NCBI RefSeq assembly: GCF_028993575.1
Contig: NZ_CP118615.1
Span: forward strand, 5,671,001-5,735,000
Reading direction: 5' to 3'
From: Micromonospora cathayae
GTDB taxonomy: Bacteria; Actinomycetota; Actinomycetes; Mycobacteriales; Micromonosporaceae
Length of the DNA: 64,000 nucleotides
How positions within the stretch are numbered: the stretch's first letter is position 1; the number at the start of each line of letters is the position of its first letter. The translations under genes were made by a program, and so were the position numbers. The notes beneath the pieces were generated by a model that ran no database searches, was not told the DNA's origin, and saw nothing but the letters and a program-made list of their open reading frames with translations. This document shows positions 14,711 to 25,770 of this stretch, in pieces.

Positions 14711-16189
14711 GTGGGCGAGCGGACGGTACGGGCCGGGACGACCGGCCGGCGCGCGGCCACGCCGGTCGGTGAACCGGAGCAGGGCCCGTCGCCCGGCCGG
14801 GGCGGGCTGCTCGCCGTCCTGCTGGCCGGGCAGTTCATGGCGAACATGGACGGTGCGATCAGCAACGTGGCGGCCCCCGCCATCCGCGCCGATCTGGGGG
14901 CCGGTGACGCGCAGCTGGCCATGGTCATCGCCGGTTACGTGCTGGCGTACGGCACGCTGCTGATCACCGGGGCGCGACTCGGGGAGGCCCGGGGCCACCG
15001 TCGGGTCTACCTGCTGGGGTTGGGCGTCTTCACGGCGGCGTCGCTGGCCTGCGGGCTCGCGGGCCACCCGCTGGTGCTGGTCGGCGCACGGGTGGCGCAG
15101 GGGGTCGGTGCGGCCCTGCTGGTACCGCAGATCCTCACCGGGATAATGATCAGCTTCACCGGCACCGCCCGGGTACGGGCGTTGGGGGCGTACGCCGTGG
15201 TGCTGGCCGCCGGCTCGGTCGCCGGTCAGGTGCTCGGCGGGCTGATCGTCTCCGCCGACCTGTTCGGCCTGTCCTGGCGGCCCGCGTTCCTGGTCAACGT
15301 GCCGATCGGGGTGGTGCTGATGGTGGCGGGTGCCCGGCTGCTGCCGCCGCGCCGGCCGGGGCCACGGCACCGGCTGGACGTCACCGGCATGGTGCTGCTG
15401 GGCACCTCGATGGTCCTGCTGGTGCTACCGCTGGTGAGCGGGCGCGAGCAGGGCTGGCCGGCGTGGACGTGGCTGAGCCTCGCCGCCAGCGTGCCGGTGT
15501 TCTGGTTCTTCCTCGCCGGCCAGCGCGCGGGTGCCGCGCGGGGTGCTCAGCCGCTGCTCAACCTGGGCGTGCTGGGTGTTCCCGCGGTCGCCTGGGGGCT
15601 GGTCGCGATAGCGGTGGGCCAGACCACGTACGCCGCGGTGCTGTTCACCCTGCCGCTGCACCTGCAGGAGGGCCTCGGTCACGACGCCTGGTACGCCGGG
15701 TTGGCCTTCGCGCCGTGGGCCGCCGCGTTCGGGGTGGGCGGGGTGCACTGGCGTCGTCTCCCGGCGTCGGTCCGACACCTGGCCGCCCCGCTGGGCTACG
15801 GCCTGCTCGCGGCGGCCTACCTGGTGCTCGGCGCCGCCACGCTCACCGGGCTGACCGGCGGGCCGGTGCTGCCCGTCGTCCTCGCCACCGCCGGTCTCGG
15901 CCTGGGGGTGGGTTTCTGTTCGCTGATCGCGTCGTTCGGCGGTACGGTGCCCAGCCGGTACGCCGCCGACGTCAGTGGCCTGGTCAGCACGGTGCTGCAA
16001 CTGTTCGCGGTGGTCGGGGTGACCGGCTTCGGCAGCGTGTACCTGGGGCTGACCGCCACGACCGGCCCGGCACCGAGCATCCGGGCGTACGCCCTGCTGT
16101 GCCTGCTCTTCGCGACCACCACCGTGGTGGCGACCCTCGCCGCCCGGCGCGCCACCGCTGTGCCACCCCCACCAGACGAGCGTCCCTGA
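14711..16189 (+). CDS. MFS multidrug-type exporter (DHA2-like)
   Basis: 492 residues from GTG 14711, with GGAG about nine bases upstream. The N-terminal 30 residues are cytoplasmic and charged. Membrane segments follow, with the DHA2 hallmarks LLAGQFMANMDGAISNVAAP and a loop GARLGEARGHRRVYLLGLGV. ARVAQGVGAALLVPQILTGI is motif C-like. The hydrophobic pattern fits about 14 helices. It follows the LysE gene and a possible leader peptide on the same strand. It probably exports the cluster product and confers resistance to it. Confidence 0.9.
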   Translation: MGERTVRAGTTGRRAATPVGEPEQGPSPGRGGLLAVLLAGQFMANMDGAISNVAAPAIRADLGAGDAQLAMVIAGYVLAYGTLLITGARLGEARGHRRVYLLGLGVFTAASLACGLAGHPLVLVGARVAQGVGAALLVPQILTGIMISFTGTARVRALGAYAVVLAAGSVAGQVLGGLIVSADLFGLSWRPAFLVNVPIGVVLMVAGARLLPPRRPGPRHRLDVTGMVLLGTSMVLLVLPLVSGREQGWPAWTWLSLAASVPVFWFFLAGQRAGAARGAQPLLNLGVLGVPAVAWGLVAIAVGQTTYAAVLFTLPLHLQEGLGHDAWYAGLAFAPWAAAFGVGGVHWRRLPASVRHLAAPLGYGLLAAAYLVLGAATLTGLTGGPVLPVVLATAGLGLGVGFCSLIASFGGTVPSRYAADVSGLVSTVLQLFAVVGVTGFGSVYLGLTATTGPAPSIRAYALLCLLFATTTVVATLAARRATAVPPPPDERP

Positions 16190-16215
16190 CCACGACCCAC
16201 CGGAGGTGCCCGCCC

Positions 16216-17199
16216 GTGTACGCCCAGGGGATGACCGAGTTCATCGAGATGTTCACCAGCAGGGTGCCCGACGACATGTTCACCCTGCCCATCGAGGAGC
16301 AGCGGCGGCTGTACCGGTCACTGCCCGACGTCTTCGTCTACCCGCGCCCGCCGGGGCTGCGGGTCCGCGACGCCGTGGTGCCCGGCCCCGACGGGGACGT
16401 GCCGGTGCGGATCTACCTGCCCGACAGGCCGGTGGCCGCGGGGGTGCTCTGCTATGCCCGGGGGGACGGCTTCTGCCTGGGCGACCTGGAGACCCACGAC
16501 ACGGTGGCGGCGGAGCTGGCGGACCGGACCGGCCACCCGGTGGTCTCCGTCGACGTCCGTTCCGCCCCCGAGCACCCGTTCCCGGCCGCCGTGCACGACG
16601 TGCGGGCGGTCGTCGAGGCGCTTGCCGACCGGCCGGAGCGGTTCGGTGTCGAGCCGGGGCCGATCGGGCTGGTGGGCGACAGCTCCGGCGGCAACCTGAT
16701 GGTCGCCAACTGCCTGCTGGCCCGGGACCGGGGCGGCCCGCGGATCGCCTGTCACGGTCTGGTCAGTCCGGTCCTCGACTTCGCCCGTTGGCAGGATGAC
16801 GGGCCGGACGCGCCGATCCTCAGTTCCGGTGAGATGCGCTTCTACGCCTCCTGCTACGCACGGGACCCGCAGGATCTGCTGGACCCGCTGGTCTCCCCGC
16901 TGCGTACGGCCCGGTTCGACGGGTTGCCACCGGCGACGATCCTCGCCACCCAACTGGACTCGCTGCGCCAGGACTCGGTGGACTACGCCCAGCGCCTGAT
17001 CGAGGCCGGGGTACGGGTGGAACTGCGGGTGGAACCGGGGTTGGTGCACGCGCCGCTGCGGGCCCGGAGCATGTGTCCCGCCGCAGCCCGGGCGTGGACG
17101 GACTTCTGCGCCTCGGTGGGCCGGCTGTTGCGCCAGGCCGGATCGGCCGCCGCCCACCCGCCCCTGGTCACGCAGGCCACCGACAGCCCGACGCAATAG
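16216..17199 (+). CDS. HSL-type alpha/beta hydrolase with altered oxyanion motif
   Basis: 327 residues from GTG 16216, with GGAGG upstream, 26 bases after the MFS stop. The fold and catalytic residues of hormone-sensitive-lipase-type esterases are present: nucleophile in LVGDSSGGNLMVAN, acid in ATQLDSLRQDS and His in PGLVHAPL. The oxyanion-hole motif normally HGGGF is CYARGDGFCLGD here, with Arg-Gly-Asp-Gly in place of His-Gly-Gly-Gly. The substrate is therefore hard to predict. It closes the cluster and could cleave or trans-acylate a biosynthetic intermediate or detoxify the product. Downstream, the next gene has its own AT-rich promoter region. Confidence 0.83.
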   Translation: MYAQGMTEFIEMFTSRVPDDMFTLPIEEQRRLYRSLPDVFVYPRPPGLRVRDAVVPGPDGDVPVRIYLPDRPVAAGVLCYARGDGFCLGDLETHDTVAAELADRTGHPVVSVDVRSAPEHPFPAAVHDVRAVVEALADRPERFGVEPGPIGLVGDSSGGNLMVANCLLARDRGGPRIACHGLVSPVLDFARWQDDGPDAPILSSGEMRFYASCYARDPQDLLDPLVSPLRTARFDGLPPATILATQLDSLRQDSVDYAQRLIEAGVRVELRVEPGLVHAPLRARSMCPAAARAWTDFCASVGRLLRQAGSAAAHPPLVTQATDSPTQ

Positions 17200-17232
17200 A
17201 TCGATACATTTGCATGTCTTGGCCTATTCGGG
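17200..17232 (+). promoter_or_regulatory. AT-rich putative promoter region of secreted protease
   Basis: An AT-rich stretch including GATCGATACATTTGCATGTC lies about 50-80 bases before the protease ATG. It shares ATACAT and CATGTC elements with the island before the secreted amidase. No exact -35/-10 pair is asserted. Confidence 0.35.
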
Positions 17233-17280
17233 TATGAAGGCGGGAAGCACGCCTCGGTGCTGGTCCTGGGAGGAGCGACG

Positions 17281-18510
17281 ATGAGACACACCCTGCGCCG
17301 CCTGCGAACGGCGGCAGTCGCGCTCGGCGCCTGCACGCTCGGGCTGAGCCTGCTGTCGGTACCCGCCGCCGAGGCGGCCCCGGCCCCACCGGCCGCGCCG
17401 CACTCCGAGCGGGCACCCGAGTCGGAGCAGTTCTCGGCGGAGGGCGTCACCACCGTCGGGGAGCTGCGCACCGTCGACGCCGCGCTCTCCTCCGCCCGCA
17501 GCGGCCGCACCCAGATCATCCGGCACCCCGGCGCGTCGTACGTGAAGGTGCACTTCAGCGCCCTGCGACTGGCCGACGGCGACCATGTCACCGTGTCCAG
17601 CCCGGACGGCCGGGAGAGCCACCGGTACGACCGCCACCTGAACCGGGCGACCGGCTCGGACTACACCACCGACGGGCGGCCGGGCTTCTGGGCCATGTCG
17701 GTGGAGGGCGACACCGCGGTGGTGACCCTGCACAGCAGCGGCACCCGGCGGGGCAGCACCGCGACCATCGACCGGTTCTGGCGCGGCTACGACCGCGCCG
17801 AGATCGGCACCCACAACCTCTCCACGCAGTCGGTGTGCAGCACCGACGCCCGCCGCGACGTGGCCTGCTACCAGAGCAGCCACCCCACCGAGTACGCCCG
17901 CGGCCAGGCGGTGGCCCGGCTGCTGATCAGCGGCGGCGGGATGTGCACCACCTGGCGGGTCGGCAACACCAACCGGATGCTCACCAACAAGCACTGCTTC
18001 TCGACGCAGGCCGCCGTCAGCGGCAGCGAGATGCAGTTCAACTACCAGTGCGCCACCTGCGGCGGCGCCAACCCCGGTGCCGGCACCAAGGTCAGCGGCG
18101 CCACCCTCTACAAGGTCAGCAGCGGCGGGTCCGGCGAACTGGACTATGCCCTGTTCTCGGTGAACAACTTCACCAGCATCCAGGGCTTCGGCACGCTGTA
18201 CCTGGCGACCACCGCCACCACCACCGGCACCCGGATGTACATCCCCGGGCACGGCGACGGCAGCCCCAAGCGGCTGTCGATCTACGAGGACACCCAGAAC
18301 GGCGCGACGTGCACCGTCAAGAACGCCAACTACAACACCTGGAACATCAGCTACAGCTGTGACACCTCGGGCGGCAACTCCGGCTCGCCGGTGCTGAACG
18401 GCAGCCACCGGGTCATCGCCCTGCACCACCTCGGCGGCTGCCCGTCCAACCAGGGCGCCAAGGCCCACCTGATCTACAACGAGATCGCCAGCCTGATCGA
18501 CAACGGCTGA
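17281..18510 (+). CDS. Secreted trypsin-like serine protease
   Basis: 409 residues from ATG 17281, with GGGAGGAGC upstream; an upstream in-frame ATG lacks such a site. Residues 1-33 are a Sec-type signal (RRLRTAAVALGACTLGLSLL) ending near AEAAPA. A pro-region of about 130 residues follows. The S1-type catalytic domain shows His in MLTNKHCFS, Asp in GELDYALFS and Ser in TSGGNSGSPVLNG. Paired cysteines (CSTD/VACY, MCTTW/KHCF, CATC) suggest disulfides. It resembles extracellular glutamyl-endopeptidase-like or lysyl-endopeptidase-like proteases of actinomycetes, probably activated by loss of the pro-region. The gene stands alone and is followed by a convergent terminator. Confidence 0.9.
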   Translation: MRHTLRRLRTAAVALGACTLGLSLLSVPAAEAAPAPPAAPHSERAPESEQFSAEGVTTVGELRTVDAALSSARSGRTQIIRHPGASYVKVHFSALRLADGDHVTVSSPDGRESHRYDRHLNRATGSDYTTDGRPGFWAMSVEGDTAVVTLHSSGTRRGSTATIDRFWRGYDRAEIGTHNLSTQSVCSTDARRDVACYQSSHPTEYARGQAVARLLISGGGMCTTWRVGNTNRMLTNKHCFSTQAAVSGSEMQFNYQCATCGGANPGAGTKVSGATLYKVSSGGSGELDYALFSVNNFTSIQGFGTLYLATTATTTGTRMYIPGHGDGSPKRLSIYEDTQNGATCTVKNANYNTWNISYSCDTSGGNSGSPVLNGSHRVIALHHLGGCPSNQGAKAHLIYNEIASLIDNG

Positions 18511-18528
18511 CCGCGGCGACCGGCAGAA

Positions 18529-18565
18529 CGGGCCGTCGGGGCGCGACACGTGCCCCGGCGGCCCG
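18529..18565. terminator. Hairpin terminator between protease and DivIVA-like gene
   Basis: Bases 18529-18542 and 18552-18565 pair over 14 positions with one G-U wobble, around a 9-base loop. It lies between convergent genes ending at 18510 and 18600 and can serve both. Confidence 0.75.
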
Positions 18566-18599
18566 TCCGCACGTGCACGGCCCGGTGGGACCGGTACGG

Positions 18600-19325
18600 C
18601 TACCGGTAGTGGCGGAGCCAGGCGTGCTCGTCGAAGACCGGGACCGGGCCCGGCTGCGGGATGTCGTTCATGCTGTGCATCCGGTTCATCACCTCGGTAC
18701 GCAGGAGCTGGTGGTAGTCGCGTCCGAAACCGGAGAGTTCCTTGATCCGCTGTTGCAGGCTGGCGCGCTCGGCCTCCAGCAGCCGGATCGCCTCCCGGTG
18801 CCGGTGGCGGGCCGCCTCCTCGGACTGCTGAGCGCTGCTCTGCGCGTTCTGCACCAGTGACCGCGCCTCCTCCAGCGCCTCACCGATCACCTTCTCCGCC
18901 TCACGACGGGCGTCACCGACATGCTCGTCGGCGGTCTGTTGCGCCATCTCCAGCACCTTGGTGACCTGGCCGGGCTGCCCACCGGCCTCGCCGCGCGGGC
19001 CGCCCTGCGCGTGGGCCTGGTCGAGTTCGGCGTGGAGGAGGTCCCGGGCCCGTTCGACGTCGGCCTTCTCGCGCATCGTCCGCTGCAGTCGCGACCGGAG
19101 GTCGGCCAGCTCGGCGTACCCGGCCGAGGCGCCCCGGTCACCGTCGTGGATCGGCGCACCCTGGGCGAGCCCCTGACGAAGCGATTCGTTTTCCTCGATT
19201 ATCCGGGCGAGTTCGTGTTCGAGGCGGTCGAGAAAGGCATCGACCTCCTCTTCGTCGTAACCCCGCTTACCGATCGGCGGCTTCTTGAAAGCGACGTTGT
19301 GTATGTCAGCCGGAGTCAGTGGCAT
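18600..19325 (-). CDS. DivIVA/Wag31-like coiled-coil protein (copy 2)
   Basis: 241 residues from ATG 19325. The N-terminal DivIVA membrane-binding domain is clear: [20 protein letters not shown] followed by [18 protein letters not shown]. Residues about 60-225 are alternating charged/hydrophobic coiled coil. It ends in an aromatic tail ([12 protein letters not shown]). DivIVA proteins gather at curved membrane and direct polar growth in actinomycetes. The neighbour at 19513-20196 has nearly the same N-terminus, so the two are tandem paralogs. They are not in the cell-division cluster, so these are probably accessory copies rather than the main Wag31. Confidence 0.9.
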   Translation of the reverse strand: MPLTPADIHNVAFKKPPIGKRGYDEEEVDAFLDRLEHELARIIEENESLRQGLAQGAPIHDGDRGASAGYAELADLRSRLQRTMREKADVERARDLLHAELDQAHAQGGPRGEAGGQPGQVTKVLEMAQQTADEHVGDARREAEKVIGEALEEARSLVQNAQSSAQQSEEAARHRHREAIRLLEAERASLQQRIKELSGFGRDYHQLLRTEVMNRMHSMNDIPQPGPVPVFDEHAWLRHYR

Positions 19326-19512
19326 CTCGGCTCCCTGAAGTTTTGACCAGCGGTCACGGCATCGCGTCTGACAGGCTACCGTACCCGACAATTCGCCCCG
19401 TAGCGACCGTCACCGGTCACTACGCCCACGACCGCGACCGTCCACCGGAGCTACTCGGCGGCCCGGATGCCGGACAGCCGGACACCGGTCGGCCTTTCCC
19501 CGGGGCACCCCG

Positions 19513-20196
19513 TCAGGCGGCACCGCCCTCGGCCCGTCCGTTCTTCGCGCCGCCACCGGACATGTCGTTCATCAGCGCATTCAGATGTTCCGCCAGACGC
19601 TCACGGTAGTCGTGGGCGAAGTGGGTCAGAGTGGCGATCTCCCGCTGGGCCGCGGACCGGTCGGCTTCCAGCCGCTCGATGGCCTTCTTGTGACGGTCGA
19701 CGGCCTGCGACTCCGTCTTCTGCGCCTTGCGCTGCGCCTCGTGGGCGAGCTTCTCAGCCCGCGCCCGCATCTCGGTGAGGAGCTGGTCGGCGTCGAGACG
19801 AGCCTTGCTCAGGCATTCGTCGGCCGTACGCTGGGCCATCACCAGCACCGGCAGCCCCGTGCCGGCGTCCTCGGGCGCGTTCCCCACCGACCGGGTACGC
19901 GCCTCCTCCAACTGCCGCTGCACCTCCTGGGCAGCCTGCTCGGCGGCCACCCGTTCGCGCTGCAACCGGTCCAGTTGCGCCCGCAGCTGCGGCAACCGGG
20001 TGGCGGCCCCGCCGTCGCCCGGACCCGCCCCGAGTTCGACCTGTGCCCGCAGAGCCGTATTCTCCTCCGCCAACCGCTCGATCTCACGTTCGACCTCGTC
20101 GAGGAATGCGTCCACCTCCTCCTCGTCGTATCCCCGCTTTCCGATCGAGGGCTTCTTGAAGGCCACATTATGAATGTCAGCCGGAGTCAACGGCAT
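19513..20196 (-). CDS. DivIVA/Wag31-like coiled-coil protein (copy 1)
   Basis: 227 residues from ATG 20196. The first 33 residues ([20 protein letters not shown], then [13 protein letters not shown]) differ from copy 2 at one position. The rest is coiled coil ([41 protein letters not shown]) and diverges strongly. It ends in [17 protein letters not shown]. The two genes are on the same strand with a 187-base gap, so they arose by duplication and have diverged in the coil. Membrane curvature sensing or scaffold function is expected from the family; the specific job is unknown. Confidence 0.9.
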   Translation of the reverse strand: MPLTPADIHNVAFKKPSIGKRGYDEEEVDAFLDEVEREIERLAEENTALRAQVELGAGPGDGGAATRLPQLRAQLDRLQRERVAAEQAAQEVQRQLEEARTRSVGNAPEDAGTGLPVLVMAQRTADECLSKARLDADQLLTEMRARAEKLAHEAQRKAQKTESQAVDRHKKAIERLEADRSAAQREIATLTHFAHDYRERLAEHLNALMNDMSGGGAKNGRAEGGAA

Positions 20197-20509
20197 AGGA
20201 ACTCCCCGATCGGTTCTCAGGCGACGGCGCCCGTCGATTCGGCGCTCGCGCCGACGCTATCGACGCAGCGGCATCCCCGTGTTAGCAGTAACGAGCGTGC
20301 GAACCAATGGGCACTATATAGCAGCGCCCTCACGTTCCACCCCGAGCCGTTCTCCCGTCCCGCGCCACGCCGTTCCGCCCTGTTCCACCGCACCGCGCCG
20401 TTCCGCGCCACCGCGCCGCGCCGGGCCGTTCTGCCGCACCACGCCGTTCCACCGCGCCGCACCACCGCAGCACGCCCGGCGGCCACGGCGGGCCGGTGCC
20501 GTCGAACGG
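20197..20509. repeat. Intergenic region with GTTCC/CGCC-rich imperfect repeats
   Basis: This 313-base gap holds no gene I can support. Bases about 20341-20470 are a low-complexity run of imperfect repeats based on CCGTTCCGCC and CACCGCGCCG. Around 20280-20330 there is a lower-GC stretch (CACTATATAGCAG), about 90-140 bases upstream of the DivIVA-like start at 20196, which could hold its promoter. Confidence 0.5.
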
Positions 20510-20908
20510 TCAGGCGTCGACCCAGCAGTGCGAGCGGGCGTGCTCGGTCAGGTGCTGGCGGATCTGCACGATCTGCGCGCCGGTCAGTGTCGGCACCCGT
20601 TGCACGAGGATCTCGGTGACCTCGCTGGCGAACTGCCGCGAGGTGAGCACGTCACACATGCCGTCGTCCTCCCGGCCCGGCGTCGCCGCCGACCCGTCCT
20701 CGGGCCCGTCCGCGATCCGCACGGTGGCCACCTTGAGGCCCCGTTCCCCCTGCTCGACCTCGTACTCGACGCGCAGCCCCGGACGCACCTGGTGACGTTG
20801 ATCGCCGAAGTCGTTGGCGTGGACGAAGACGTCCTCCCCACCAGCGGCCGGCGTGATGAAACCGTATCCCCGGACGTCGTCGAACCGAGCGACCCTACCC
20901 ACAGCCAC
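20510..20908 (-). CDS. Cold-shock-domain protein with conserved C-terminal extension (copy 2)
   Basis: 132 residues from GTG 20908. The cold-shock domain begins VGRVARFDDVRGYGFITPAA and continues GGEDVFVHANDFGDQRHQVR. After a short acidic linker comes the same C-terminal helical region as in the 8750-9178 protein: CDVLTSRQFASEVTEILVQR and VPTLTGAQIVQIRQHLTEHA. The conserved Cys-Asp-Val, the Pro-Thr-Leu-x-Gly-Ala-Gln-Ile core and the ending WVxA are shared. The two genes are 11.3 kb apart. RNA or single-stranded DNA binding is expected. Confidence 0.88.
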   Translation of the reverse strand: MAVGRVARFDDVRGYGFITPAAGGEDVFVHANDFGDQRHQVRPGLRVEYEVEQGERGLKVATVRIADGPEDGSAATPGREDDGMCDVLTSRQFASEVTEILVQRVPTLTGAQIVQIRQHLTEHARSHCWVDA

Positions 20909-21096
20909 CAGAAACCACCCTCACCACCACACCCGACCACATCACCGGAGCCTCGTCAGGCCAATGTACCCGCTGGCCCGGCCGGACTCGGGCCACGCCG
21001 TGTCCGGCCACAGGCCACTCCCCCTGCCGTTCCGCCCCCGTCGACGACCACGCACCTGCCCGACCGGCACATCCGGCCGGGCACGGCCGGCGGACG

Positions 21097-21164
21097 CCGG
21101 GGACGACGGACGGCCCGGAACGACGGACCGCCGGGGACGACGGACGGCCGGGAACGACGGACGG
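21097..21164. repeat. 34-bp tandem repeat, two copies
   Basis: Bases 21097-21130 and 21131-21164 are near-identical 34-base units beginning CCGGGGACGACGGACGGCC. They abut the katG terminator. The function is unknown and may be neutral expansion. Confidence 0.7.
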
Positions 21165-21199
21165 GCCCCGGCCGACCACGATGGATCGACCGGGGCCCG
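21162..21199 (-). terminator. Terminator hairpin of furA-katG
   Basis: Bases 21162-21171 pair perfectly with 21190-21199 over 10 bp (CGGGCCCCGG), with partial extension inward. It lies 15 bases beyond the katG stop. Confidence 0.7.
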
Positions 21200-21214
21200 C
21201 CGTTCCGTCGCCTG

Positions 21215-23943
<2,729 letters not shown>

Positions 23944-24023
23944 ACGGCGACGATAGTCCGCTCTTCTGGAACGAATCAAGTTTTTCCTCGAACTCGGCCG
24001 GCGGCCGGCCTAGGGTGACTGAC

Positions 24024-25442
24024 ATGGCCGCCCCCACACCCTCGACCGACCGTACCCCCGACCGGAACCCGCTGACCGTGCTCACGCTCGACGAACTCCG
24101 GCAACGCACCAGCGTGAAGTGGCGCACCCATCCGAACGACGTCCTCCCCCTCTGGGTCGCGGAGCAGGACGTGCCACTCGCCGCACCGGTGGCCGACGCG
24201 CTCCGCCGCGCGATCGACCTCGGCGACACCGGCTACCCGCACGGCACGGCGTACGCCGAGGCCGTCGGCGAGTTCGCCGCCCGACGTTGGGGGTGGCACG
24301 ACTTCCGGGTCGACCACACCACGGTCGTACCCGACGTGATGATGGGCATCGTCGAGGTGCTCCGGCTCGTCAGCGACCCCGGTGACGCGGTGGTGGTCTG
24401 CTCCCCCGTCTACCCGCCCTTCTACGCCTTCGTCCGGCATGCCGACCGGCAGGTGATCGAGGCCCCGCTCGGCCCCGACCTGCGGATGGACCCGGCCGCT
24501 CTCGACGACGCCTTCCGCCGGGCCCGCTCCTGCGGTCGCCGACCGGTGTTCCTGCTGTGCAACCCGCACAACCCGACCGGCGTGGTGCACCGCCGCGACG
24601 AACTCGCGGCCGTCGCCGCGCTGGCCGACCGGCACGGCGTACGGGTGGTCGCCGACGAGATCCACGCCCCGCTGGTGCTGCCCGGAGCGCGCTTCACGCC
24701 GTACCTCACGGTGCCCGGAGCCGAGAACGCGTTCGCCCTGCTCTCCGCCTCCAAGGGCTGGAACCTCGCCGGCCTGAAGGCGGCGGTCGCCATCGCCGGG
24801 TCCCGGGCGGCGGCCGACCTGGACCGGATGCCGGAGGAGGTCGGTCACGGCCCCAGCCACCTGGGCGTACTCGCGCACACCGCCGCGTTCCGGGACGGCG
24901 GGGAGTGGCTGGACCTCCTCCTCGACGGCCTGGACGCCAACCGCACGCTGCTGGGCACGCTGCTGGCGGAGCACCTTCCCACCGTCGGGTACCACCGCCC
25001 CGAGGGCACCTACCTCGCCTGGCTGGACTGCGCCCGACTGGGCGTCGCCACCGGGCATCCGGACACGGCCGCCGCCGAGCGGCCGGGCACAGCCGCCGCC
25101 GAAGGTCCGGCCGGGGTCGCCGCCGGGCAGCCGGGCCTGGTCACCGCCGGGCAGCCGGGCCTGGTCACCGCCGGGCAGCCGGGCGGCGAGCCGGACCCGG
25201 ACCACGGATCCGGCGGGTCCGGCACGGCCGGCGAGCCCGGCGTGGTCAGCGAGGTCGCCGGGCCGGCGAAGATGTTCCTGGACCGGGCCCGGGTCGCCCT
25301 CAGTTCGGGTCATGTCTTCGGTACCGGCGGGAGCGGCTTCGTGCGGCTCAACTTCGCCACCTCCCCGGCGATCCTCACCGACGCCGTCACCCGCATGGGC
25401 CGGGCGGTCGACTCGCTCCGGTCGCGGGCCGGCACCTCGTGA
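24024..25442 (+). CDS. PatB/MalY-type PLP aminotransferase/C-S lyase with repetitive insertion
   Basis: 472 residues from ATG 24024, with AGGG eight bases upstream; a GTG at 24015 is a less likely start. Fold-type I PLP enzyme of the MalY/PatB group: [31 protein letters not shown] and the PLP-binding Lys in [26 protein letters not shown] residues and [14 protein letters not shown] close the C-terminal domain. Such enzymes usually cleave C-S bonds (cystathionine, cysteine conjugates) or transaminate. About 70 residues (around 340-415) are inserted in the C-terminal domain: Ala/Gly/Pro-rich and containing a 24-base tandem repeat (AGQPGLVT units). It is divergent from furA-katG with about 80 bases between starts. 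Confidence 0.88.
   Translation: MAAPTPSTDRTPDRNPLTVLTLDELRQRTSVKWRTHPNDVLPLWVAEQDVPLAAPVADALRRAIDLGDTGYPHGTAYAEAVGEFAARRWGWHDFRVDHTTVVPDVMMGIVEVLRLVSDPGDAVVVCSPVYPPFYAFVRHADRQVIEAPLGPDLRMDPAALDDAFRRARSCGRRPVFLLCNPHNPTGVVHRRDELAAVAALADRHGVRVVADEIHAPLVLPGARFTPYLTVPGAENAFALLSASKGWNLAGLKAAVAIAGSRAAADLDRMPEEVGHGPSHLGVLAHTAAFRDGGEWLDLLLDGLDANRTLLGTLLAEHLPTVGYHRPEGTYLAWLDCARLGVATGHPDTAAAERPGTAAAEGPAGVAAGQPGLVTAGQPGLVTAGQPGGEPDPDHGSGGSGTAGEPGVVSEVAGPAKMFLDRARVALSSGHVFGTGGSGFVRLNFATSPAILTDAVTRMGRAVDSLRSRAGTS
25122..25184. repeat. 24-bp tandem repeat inside the PLP enzyme gene
   Basis: Units at 25122-25145 and 25146-25169 are identical, followed by a partial unit to 25184. Each encodes AGQPGLVT. They lie in an inserted, disordered-looking loop of the enzyme. 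Confidence 0.85.
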
Positions 25443-25770
25443 CCGCACCGAAGGGCGCCAGCCCGGTGTGACCGCAGCGCCAGCCCGGTGCGACCGCAGC
25501 GAAGGGCCGGCACCACGTGACCGCACGGAAAGGTGCCGGCCCGGCCCGACCGCACCGGAGGGCCGGCACCGCGCCATGGTCCCGCCAAGCGAATTTCGAT
25601 ATGCAATTGCGGTGTACGTCGAATTGTCAGCAACGGATGACACAATTTCGCACTAGCCGGCCATTAATTGATATGCGACGATACTGACTCGGGTGGGGAA
25701 CCGCCGCCGTCGGCCCGCGGACACGACGCGCCGACCAGGTCGGCCACCACGGGAAGGAGCGTCCGTCACC
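25443..25770. other. Intergenic region with direct repeats and AT-rich promoter area
   Basis: The first 130 bases carry imperfect direct repeats built from GACCGCA, GAAGGGC and GGCCGGCAC. From about 25588 to 25690 the DNA is unusually AT-rich (GAATTTCGATATGCAATTGC and CCATTAATTGATATGCGACG). AATTGT/ACAATT half-sites about 25 bases apart resemble an inverted repeat. This is the probable promoter area of the exchanger gene. No gene is seen here. Confidence 0.5.

Larger units (their letters stand above)
20909..21214. other. Intergenic region with tandem repeat and katG terminator
   Basis: This 306-base gap between the cold-shock gene and the katG stop holds a 34-base tandem repeat (21097-21164) and a hairpin terminator (21162-21199). 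I see no gene in it. Confidence 0.5.

Noticed and set aside
20341..20470. Structured RNA or attachment site in the GTTCC-rich region
   Set aside because: Only imperfect low-complexity repeats were seen, with no conserved fold or integrase gene nearby.
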